DNA of 64,000 bases, taken from Xylocopa sonorina. Taxonomy: Eukaryota; Arthropoda; Insecta; Hymenoptera; Apidae. The notes under the pieces were generated by a model. That model ran no database searches and was not told where the DNA came from. It saw only the letters and a program-made list of their open reading frames with translations. The position numbers and the translations under genes were made by a program. The first letter of the stretch is position 1, and each line of letters begins with the position of its first letter. Positions 54,201-64,000 of this stretch are shown here, in pieces. The stretch lies in NCBI RefSeq assembly GCF_050948175.1, contig NC_135202.1, forward strand, positions 2,232,001 to 2,296,000, in the 5' to 3' direction.

Positions 54201-56571
54201 ATCAATGTGGACTTTCCAGCACCGGAAAGTCCCATAATCGCGGTTAGTTCACCGGCTCTGAATTCACCGCTCACGTTTCTCAACAGCTCGGTCCTCTCTG
54301 AAACAGACGTTCATACAAACACTTTCTAAAGAAATATAATTTATTACGCGATATCTATTCGAAAAGAAAAAAAAATAAACATATACGTCCAATCATCGGT
54401 GAAAGCTGGACTATCGAAAACATATTACGTATCTTGAATCTGGTTTCGCGATGGCAAAGCGATACCTTTTGAACGTTAAATATGCATTCAGATTTAAGCA
54501 GAGTTAAAGGATAAAGATGAAAGTAGTACACACGTACGTATATGATATGCACGTGTGTAATTTCGAGTTTGAAGGAAGTTGATGTACTCATTTCTTATCT
54601 GTATGATGTAAGTCGTAAGCCGTGTCTGAAAATATATGGCGACACGAGTTGTATCGCATATCCGAGGGTGTATCCTGAAGGGTTTGGAAGGGGAGAGCTT
54701 TTACAAGAGGGTGGATATTCTTCGGTTTAAATAGCTAAATAGCAGCAAGAAACGAAAGAAGAGGGAAACTGAGGGACGGTTAAAGAGAGAACGATGAAAA
54801 GAAATGGTAATTTCAGTTAATTACAATTGATAGAGTCCCGCAGCTTGGAATTTTTTATAAATACTGTACAGCCTGTACACTTTCACTTTGCAATACCGTC
54901 GCACTCCTATCGAATAGCTACAAAATCGTTTACCCTGCGTGTCGCCGATGAATCATCGATGACATTGAAAGTTTAAAGCACCAGTTTGTTTCGATCGGTT
55001 TACATGTCGACATTGCCATCCGACAAGTATACAAAATGACACGATAATTATACAAATGTGTCATTAATTGTCAAGCCAATTAGAAAACCACGTGGCAATT
55101 AGAATTTATTCTTTGTGTGATTGTGTGATTTTGGCCATATACAATAATTACGTATATATCGTATCGCATTTTTGAATATTTAACAATATACTCGTGAATA
55201 CCGAAACTTTTCCATTGTTCGGTGGGTATAAAAAGTAAAATCAACATAAGTGTATTGAAATGAGAGAAAATGAAGGAGCGACGACGGCGGTACATTAGTT
55301 TTTAAAGATTTCAGTATGGTTTAGTGAAAAGGAGCTCTCAATTCATGGCGAAGACGAAGATAAAAGGGAGTTTCATACATCACTAACCGCGATACAATGA
55401 CGGTCTTATTGAATTTGTCAGAAACGACTGTCGTCTATTATATTTTTTAAAGGAGGCATTAACGATGTTTATTCTCCTACCGTCCTCTTTGTCGCTACTG
55501 TTCATTAATCGTTCCAGGGTTAATAAACTCATAAGAGACTGTAGACGACCACACATGCGCGTGTATGCACACAGAGTTGCTGCGACCGTACACGCGTATA
55601 CTCAGTCTATATTTATACGTTTTGAAGCGAATCCCAAGCATTCAAACACAGAGGGTTTTGCTGGTCCAACTTTTTTGTCAAGTTTCAAGAAAGATTTAAA
55701 TAAACTCTCAGTCATTATGATACATTGATTCATCGAAGAAAAATGTCACGTTAGTAGTTTCGTATAATACGTGTATCCTTCTTCTTTACTTTCATTATAT
55801 AGTATCGCGCAAGAGTATTTCGAGGTTTAATAATTTGTATGCTTCTATGATCTTCGATGTGTGTGCAACAGCACGTGCAGCGATATATAATCGTGTCACG
55901 ACTAGAGAATTGAAATTTCCATAATTGCCACCTGCTCGAACGGAACACATCATATGGAACTTAATATAATTCATTCGTGCTAACGAGCGGATTTTCTTAT
56001 TACATTACAACGCTCTCGAGCAAAATTCTTGTTTCAGTTTCCTCCGAAAACGGGGCTAATCCGATGCTATCGTAGATGATACTTTTGCGCGATGTAAAGA
56101 ATAACTAAAACCGCCTATTGAACACGTTATATGGCAATATATTAAATAATGACGCATTGCCACGCTACGCTACATGTCAGCCGATATTAGCTACATTATA
56201 TAGCTACATTGGATAAGGATTTCGGTAAATAAAGATTCGTAAAATGTGTCTTTCTTCTTAAATGACGTATCGTCGCGAGCTATCTATATTTTGTTAGAGT
56301 ACGAAAAATCTGTTGCGAAATTTGTCACAGACTCGTCACATGAATAAAGTAGTTTAATCGAAAGAAACTTAAACTTTCTTTCTCGTGGCAACTTACTTCT
56401 AGAAAAGATCCACGGTCTTGCATAGTACGTGATATCTTCGAACACTAGAAATATCGAGTTATCGATGTCCATTACGTCGTCCAATTTTTTTGTAGTGGTC
56501 GGTGCATTATCCGAGCTACACACTGCCTGCCTCAACTGCTGCTGCATCTCGATGAGTACTTTCGTGCCCAT
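48262..56571 (-). CDS. ABC transporter, subfamily G half-transporter (copy C)
   Basis: Third ABCG half-transporter. Ten exons on minus: 56571-56397, 54297-54180, 51951-51768, 51437-51292, 51186-50948, 50624-50329, 49268-49100, 49023-48767, 48686-48532, 48451-48262; 642 residues. Nucleotide-binding domain: Walker A GLSGAGKST (81-89; Leu replaces the usual Pro, which is tolerated), signature LSGGE (180-184), Walker B ILFLDEP with Asp204 and Glu205, D-loop GLDSVT and H-loop His237. Linker with Arg/Ser-rich stretch, then the membrane domain with REHFNRWY before the third helix region and a short basic C-terminus (KLEKRV). Introns 1 and 2 are long (about 2.1 and 2.2 kb); the rest are short except intron 6 (1.06 kb), which holds an unusual GC-rich inverted repeat. 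The exon lengths 146, 169 and 257 nt recur in copy A. Confidence 0.94.
49908..49962. repeat. interleaved inverted repeats in intron 6 of ABCG copy C
   Basis: Arm pair 1: CTGATACG (49908-49915) with CGTATCAG (49936-49943). Arm pair 2: CCCTACACACGACGA (49917-49931) with TCATCGTGTGTAGGG (49948-49962), 14 of 15 complementary. The arms alternate, giving pseudoknot-like topology if transcribed. The surrounding block (about 49640-49960) is GC-richer than the intron around it, which suggests an inserted sequence of unknown type. Confidence 0.6.
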
Positions 56572-59500
56572 TTTCTTCGTCCACTCCTTCTTTGAATTCT
56601 CACATTCGACTTTTCACTTTTCACGAACGGTCCCTTCTCCTTCTCTATTCAACGGCCGAGGTTCACCAGCACTGGACACAACGAAACGCACGTGAAAGCT
56701 CGACGCAGTACGCAAAAATGAAGAAAATAATGAAAATGCTATGGAATAAACTGTGTAGTGAGAACTGGTTGTTGCGTTCTATAATCGTCGCAACGTGGGT
56801 GGACATTTAACGGAGCTTTCTAAGAAACTTGGTCCACGAAATATTTTGTTCCAATTAATAAATAGGTAACGATGAGCAATCATTTTGAATCGCGGATTAT
56901 ATATCGTACAATGTAATGACCTTTGTTTAATACTGTACCTCAGTCTGTTAGAGATAGAAACGACCAAAGAGTAACAAAAAATTCAGATACGTACTCTGAA
57001 TGAAAAATATTCGTTGCTCTATAAGTATGTAAATAAGATGATAAGGTCAATAAGAAAATTACAAAAGCCGTATTTATAAATAGTTTTTGAAAAGAAGCAT
57101 ACTATTCGATAGTTAGTCGATGTGCCAAAATTCGAAATCTAAAGAGCTCTTTGGTACATCCGTATGGCAAGAGAGCTTCTATTATCAGCCTCTGGTGGGC
57201 TGCACTACCGAGAAGCGAACTTGTACTTTTCCGCCTCGATTAGCATCACGTGTTTCACGATAACTTCCCAACTAAATCCAAATCTAAAATTTAGAAAAAC
57301 AAACCCGTTTTGCACAAGCACTGATTTAAATACCGGAACGTTTTATATGTTCAAAAAATTCATTAAGTGCGACCAGACAGTTTGTCTTGTTCGTAATTTA
57401 TTGAGAGACGCACGTACCGATGAATTTTTCGCAAGAAGCTGTCAAACAAACACCAATCACTGAATGGTAAAAACAGTGTCCTTGATCGAAGCGTCGTATC
57501 CACTAGTACTCTTTCTTGTAGAGTTTTCTTGCACAGTCGAACGCGATATGCCGTGAACTGCATACAAAGTTCACGGTAAGAGGTCAACACCATAAATATA
57601 AAAAAAGAGAGGTTGTCACCGACGGAATTCTTGTTTGCGCACAGAATAGTGTTGCTGTACTGTCGCGATGCCGTGGTTATACAGAGCCTTCTATCTCTCC
57701 CTCCCTGGTGGTTTAATAACCGCGCATGTTACAATACAGCAGACGAATTTTTAGTTGACAAAGTTCCCTCGTCGTTTAAATACTGAACATGCAGTTTTCT
57801 CATTTACCGATGAACGTATGATAACAACACCTATAACAGTAATCAGTGTTTAGTAAAGTCCCTTTAGTGTTTAAGAGGAAAAATAATTTGTTTTTCAATG
57901 TCTACAAGAAATGTGATCAATTGTTTAACAGATGGATAGAAAATTAAAAACTATGCAAAATGTTTTCAGTTTTATATAGACATGAATGTATAAACGAATT
58001 GTTTTTTTTTAATTTAATGTGTACTTCGTGAGTTGTTGTGCACTTCTTTTGTGAACGTTTAAAAAAGAAAAAAGAAAACACAGAAGAACTTTATCGTTAC
58101 ATGATATTGATTATGAATTAAATGCGTACATATTTTTCGTCTTCACAAAAGTAAAAGGCAAATCACGTATCACTATATTTTCACGATGTTATTAAAAACT
58201 TAAGTTAACAAAGAACAGAATACATACCCTTTTCTGTGCATACAATATAATACAAAACAAACACCTAGCACGAGAGGAAGCATTTACGTTTCTACATTCA
58301 ACGATTATATATCAAATGTTATCAATCTATAAGATATCCACTTGTTTAAATCCATATCTGATAAACAACAGGTGTGCAGTCTGAATTGTAAAAATGTAAT
58401 TGTAACAAAGTTGTCATTTTATATCGTAACGAACTTTTATGATAGTTACTTTTTCTGAATTTAGTTTATCTTCGTGAATCGTGTATTATTTTCTACTACT
58501 ATGTGCAGTTGCTTCTTATTCCTCTTGATTGAACACTGATACGCTACACCAAAAACATTTATGCGGGCACAAAAACAGGCATTAACTTGGAAAGAAAATT
58601 TGTAGACGCTCAAGTAGTGGGTACAAACCATGTTCTAACGGTCGCGATCAAAGTACTGCTTACTTCGAAAGTCTAACTACGAGTGAACACTTGTTGCCAC
58701 TTCTCTTCGTTCCTGTCCTTGTTTCGATAGAATGTTGAAACTTACGTGTACGCATACTCCATTGGCTGGTATTAAACGAACAACATTCTGTCGACTGTCT
58801 TATAAAATGCGAGTTTAATCAGCAACTTATTTATTCATGATTTGTGCTGGTTATGTCAAAGTTCTGTTCGTTAAATCAGCGGTTCCCAACCTGTTGTAAG
58901 TCACGATCGCCATAAGTGATCGCGAAGTGTCTTCTGATGGATCATAGTTGGAAAATATGAAACAGAATTAATTTCTACTCGTCAGATATTATGTAAAAAT
59001 AATTTAAGATCGAAATTGGCGAAATGATCACGACAATAGCCACATCAGGACGTTTCGATGATTCATGACGCTATATTCGTTAAATGTAAATTAAAAGAAA
59101 ATCACAAAATTAGACTTGACAGGTGCATTGTCAGAAAATATTATACGAGCAATCACCACTTCAGGGTGCATTATATATAATTCGCAACTCTAATTCATAC
59201 ATCTACAATTTAATACGCAGCATTATATAACATAGAAGATTTTAACGCTCATTTTCATAAGCACAGTGTCACCATAGTGCAACGTTGCTCCTTTAACTTT
59301 ATTCTGGTGATTCTAAATGCAACAAAAAAACGTGGTGAAACCAACATAAAAATTAAAAATTATTATACTACTTTTAAATACTAAATTACTTTTTAATACT
59401 AAACTACTAAACAAACTCTGCTAATATTTATATTTGTCTACAAGCTTTAACAAATCGACAATGAATAGCAATCACTACTTTTTCACCTAACAGAATAAAA

Positions 59501-62500
59501 TTATAATAATATATATTACCTAGCTAATAGTATCATTCCATATTCAACGTAAAACGTTGTATTATACGTACATGCATAAACTTTAATGATAGTAAATCAG
59601 ATATTGCATTTCTTCATTAAATTATAATATTAAATTCTGTAACAAAGGAAAGCATATGTTTTAAATAAATATTATGAAATAAACATTGTAATTAAATTTA
59701 CTGTATGTTTCGAAGTATCAATAGTTACAATCTTATTTCTCCGTTTATACAGAAAAATATATTATTCTACGTTGTGCATCTTACTTTTTGCTACTCCCTC
59801 TATAACAAAACATATATATAATTTAAAGAATGTGTTCAGTTTTAAACAAACAGATAACGAAAAGATAAGAATCTACATTAATGTACATATGCATATATAA
59901 AATTGTATGAATTTTAAATAAATAAAGTCTATTTAAACAATTAATATCCAATTTAATGTCAACATTTAATGTCCAATATTACAAAAACATAAGCATTTTA
60001 CTGAATTTGTCCTGAAAAAGCAAATTTCATAAAGTATCATGCTTAAAATACATGGACAACAAAGAACCACAATTTCTGTATAGTGTCTTGACAAATACTC
60101 GATACGATAATATATCTAAATATTTACACGATTATATATACTTCCGAATTGAGAGCACTAAAGAAGCACTGACTTATATATTGATAGTACAGCGGTGTTT
60201 GGGAACTTTAAATTCACAATCTGTGTTTTAATAAATAGCAGAATATACTGAAAAATGCCTACATGCTATCATAAAAAATAAGTTCAGACTTATTGCGCTT
60301 CAGTTCAGTAACTGTGAAATAGTTTTGCTTCGTTTTACTTTAATATTAAACTGTAGCGCATACTACTTGTATACACGTATAAACAAACATCTGAATTTGT
60401 ATACATTTGTGTCCGGACGAGTGAGCGATAATAGTTTAAAGTTGGTCGCGAACCGAGAAATATACGAATGTTTTGGTATATTACATTTTAATATAAGATA
60501 TTACGATGATCCGTGTGTTGGGAAATAAAAATTCTTCAAAAATTCCTGTTAAGGTAAAAGGTTCGCGCTCAAACACAAAGGAAAATGTATATCCTTCCAT
60601 TACAGCAATTGACAAAAAGAGGATTCGATTCACGTCTGATAAAACCATTGGTCAGACACGTGCTGGTTTGGCTATTAAGAATGACAACAAAAGAAAAGAA
60701 CGGAAATTGCGAGAGATTATAATCGTACCGTTAGTCAATACCTAGTAAAAAAGCGCCGTTTCACATCCACTGTGACGATCTCAGTATTGCCTCGACATCA
60801 ACAGTTGGTGATCCACTAGAAGAGCCGCAAAAATGTAGTCTCTTCAAAGATACCATATTGTCCTAGTAGAATACAAGTACATTCGCAGGCTTCGAAGCTT
60901 GCGATGACCGAATAAAAATTCCTTTTGCGATGCAACGAAAATATATTTCTTCCCGCTTGCAGGGCGAATTCTGTTCCATCAGTGCAGACCGAGTCTTGTG
61001 CTACTTTGCGATGTACAGTATCGGTCCAAACAGTGAATCATTCATACAAGTAACTAAGTTTCGCTGTTGCGTGTAATGCCTATCGATACGTTTACCCTAT
61101 TAGTATATCATCTCAGCAGATGCAAACCTTATCTCAATTTATCAGACCAGAAGATTGTATTACTCTACAACTGCGGATGCTATTTGGCAAATAATTTTCT
61201 ATCCGATATTTCCTTAATAAGGAATTGAATTAAGTCAAGTGTTCTTTTTTTTAGATCGATCTGACACTGTTAGACGAACAATTTTGTCCATAAACCTAAT
61301 TGTTCTAACAGTAACCGAACTCGTTTCCAGTCTCGTTTTAGATATCCTTCTCACTGAGCCACGGTGATTGTATTGGAGAGGTTTCCTAGCTGCAGCCGTT
61401 CCCTAATAGTAAATGCAGACTGGAAAATCACTATAAAAACGTCGTTCCCATTGCTTGTATTAATCATTGTAAATTTCTTCAACCCCTATTCCTCTCATTT
61501 GTTATATATAATCAGTTTATGATCTGTAACAGGATGAAAACGTACGCCCAGAATTAAAATGCATAATAATAAAACGACTACGTTACAAATATACAATAAT
61601 CAACCATAAATCATGTCTCCAAAATACAAACAAAATCCATAGAAAATTAATGAAATGCATAAGCGAAGAAATTGAAACAAAAGAACAAGTTTACCAAAAT
61701 TTATTTATATTTATAATAATAATGTTTGATGAATAGTCAATTAAGATTGTATTAATTAAATATAGAGATAATAACACGATAAAAATACTAATCGAATAGC
61801 AGTTGAAAATAATATACAGTCGATAAGCAAGCTGACGAAGATACCTCAAAAGTAGAGCAACAGATCTCGGCAGGCATCGCAAGTCAACATAGCCCTGTAC
61901 GCATAGCAAACGAATTTTCACCCATTCCACTTCCGTTATAAACAGAGCACAAAACTTGATTTTTATTCCTAGAATACATATCATATATGTATACGTGCGA
62001 AAATACAGTTTACAGAAAAACTCAAATAACAACTTACATGTACATTTACACGAGAGGATGAAATCAAATTCTTATTATACACAATATGATTATATATATC
62101 ATTCTACTGTCGACATAACGATTATTTAGAATATTGTAATACGTTATATACTCAGATATTCGATTCTGTATCGTAAAAAGAAATATGATACAGTAAATCA
62201 TTTACAGACTCATTCGCCAGTTGGGAGGTAGAAATATCTCAACTAACATTTCTTTGATATCAGTTGTAAATTTCTGTCGCAAAATAACACAACGTGTTCT
62301 AGTTGCTATATTTTCATTTTTTTTACATTTAAACCATACGAACACTGTTTATCGAATCTAAAAATGAAAACTTGAAGCGAGAACAAAAGGAGACGCCACC
62401 GCTATGACATCTTGGACTGATCTACGAGAAATTTAAATTTCGGCGACAACACACACGTATCTGGTTGAAAATATTCAGCTATATTAGTATCATATATGCA

Positions 62501-64000
62501 GGCCCTCTAACACCCATTGCACATTCGAGCGTTTTTGAATTATTTTATTATTCATAATAAAATAAATGCATAAAAGACTAATATTCTATAATAGTTTACT
62601 ATTGATATTTATTATAATATTTCAACAGTTTTTTGACATCAAAAATAAAACTTTGTTCATTTTGTAATATCCTAGCAAAAGTATGTAATATGCTGAGAAA
62701 AACATTAAATAATTTGTGTATAAAATTATAAATACCTAATTAATTACCTTTAAAATAAAAATTTAAAACAAAAGCAGTAAGGATCACTAACGCCAAGATA
62801 GCTTGAACTATTCGCTAAGGAATTTACACCTCTTCATTTTGCAATTGAAGATGTACTCACGGAAGAGAATACGCCGAGAAAGAAGAAATCAATAGAAATT
62901 TGTCCGCGCTATACAAATAAGTGGTCATACTTGGTCGAATTCAAATTCAACCTATTGGAGGGAAAGTTATTCCAATCTCTTCCCTCAGGAAAGTCTGACA
63001 CTTATGCAATTTTTCGTAGTAACTAATAAAAATTTTAATGCATCAATATTCAAAAGGCATTGTAGCTTAAATTGCATTACGTGGATACTTTTTAATCAAA
63101 GCTGGATATCTAGTACATAATAATAATAATAGCGTGTTATAATCTATATAAATACCGTAAATAAAGTCATCTCGACTTGTTGCGGAAGAAAAAAATTCTA
63201 ATAAAATATTTTACCTGGCTAGTTATTTGGCCTGTTGCTTCGTGATTTCTTCAAGCTACTGGATACGATGTAAATCAGTAAATTGGAATAGAATTTGGTG
63301 TCGTGATGGAAGCAATGCATATTACAACATACGAGGTATAAGAGTAAATTTCATTACCATTCGAGTAGTTGGTAGTTATACCCGATTCACGCTATGCGGC
63401 GCCCTATGTGGTACAAATAGAGCGACGAAATAAATATTAATAGTGTAGGTTTATCTATCGTCTACATGTATCCATGCCATAATTATAAATACATATTTGC
63501 TTTTATCTACATTCATCAAATTTTAATAAATACTTTATAGAGAATTAATTTATATAGAAAAGACTAAAAAATTTGTAAACACGTTTTGAATATAAAATAC
63601 TAGTAATATATCTCTAAGACCGTGTTATGTGAAATATAAATATGTATAAAATGTAACCGTAATTTTCATGGTAAATATACATAAAACTTATTATCTCGTA
63701 TATATAATTGACTATTACGTAAACTACACGTTGTTTTTTACCAATCTCCCTAATTATCAACATCTATATAGGAAAAATATTCCCTTTCGTTTAGTATGTC
63801 ATGTAAGAGATTTATGAATTCGTAGAATGTTGAGTTCTATGATCCTCGTGTGTAGCTAAAAACATCCACGACCGTGATTCCTGCGTACTGGTATATATAT
63901 TTAATGTAAGATTTCTGTGATAATATTGGCAAAATTGTACGTACGTGACAAACTGCAAAAATTTAGATTTACCGCTTTTTACGCAAGCGTACTTGTTCGA
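56572..64000. other. right-hand 7.4 kb without a supported gene
   Basis: No coding exon could be supported. The left part should hold the promoter and 5' UTR of ABCG copy C. ORFs at 57164-57463, 60506-60745 and 61691-62032 (minus) lack recognisable family motifs or splice support. Several acceptor-like sites occur (for example CTTGCAG near 60961), so an unrecognised non-coding transcript is possible. A possible hAT-like terminus at 58877 is listed separately. Confidence 0.5.
58877..58960 (+). mobile_element. possible degraded hAT-type terminus
   Basis: The sequence CAGCGGTTCCCAACCTG resembles the CAG-N-GGTTC-N-CAA-type terminal repeats common in hAT transposons, and is followed by a CGATCGC-rich stretch as in such ends. 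No matching opposite end or 8-bp target duplication was found in the window. Confidence 0.25.

Noticed and set aside
54200..54230. Inverted repeat GACTTTCC ... GGAAAGTC
   Set aside because: It lies in the Walker A codons of ABCG copy C and is explained by coding sequence.
57164..57463. 99-codon plus-strand ORF
   Set aside because: No recognisable motif and no supporting splice sites; may be chance.
60506..60745. 79-codon Lys/Arg-rich ORF
   Set aside because: Basic composition only; no conserved motif and no evidence of an extended gene structure.
61691..62032. 113-codon minus ORF considered as a transposase relic
   Set aside because: Hydrophobic, AT-driven composition; no DD(E/D) arrangement or DNA-binding motif could be recognised.

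Overview
The window is insect nuclear DNA, most likely from a hymenopteran and quite possibly a bee. It is strongly AT-rich, all genes have several exons with mostly short GT-AG introns, simple-sequence tracts (TA, GA/CT, TG) are frequent, and every recognisable protein is a typical insect or animal protein. The species call is inference; no species marker was seen.

Eight protein-coding genes were reconstructed exon by exon, and every exon chain closes in frame. From left to right: WASp (minus, 3291-6086, actin nucleation-promoting factor); a ZAD plus C2H2 zinc-finger, Q-rich transcription factor diverging from it (plus, 7374-9913); an FBXL12-like F-box/LRR substrate adaptor (plus, 14187-16439); a divergent mitochondrial-processing-peptidase-beta / core-1-like protein that has lost a zinc-binding histidine (plus, 17959-19940); the inner-nuclear-membrane LEM protein MAN1 (plus, 20891-25783); and ribosomal protein L9 (plus, 29239-30098, with a probable TOP-type 5' exon near 28610).

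From 30.1 to 36.6 kb no coding gene is visible. This stretch holds a 110-bp GA tract, a GC-richer block, and a 367-bp GC-rich piggyBac-like MITE with TTAA flanks and three tandem perfect palindromes.

The right half is a cluster of three ABCG half-transporters: one on plus (36629-41663) and two in tandem on minus (42892-46748 and 48262-56571). All have the ABC domain first and the membrane domain second. Exon lengths show that they are paralogues with shifted or split introns (for example 257 nt against 101+156 nt, and 385 nt against 146+239, 146+124+115 and 174+211). Half-transporters must dimerise, so the cluster could supply partners for one another. From 56.6 to 64 kb no convincing gene is seen, only a possible hAT-like terminus and short unsupported ORFs.

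No unknown multi-gene system is evident. The most interesting signals are a stop-free 84-nt intron between the two actin-binding WH2 motifs of WASp (a possible exitron), the predicted pseudo-peptidase, the MITE palindromes, the intron arithmetic of the ABCG paralogues, two GC-AG first introns, and an interleaved inverted repeat inside an ABCG intron.
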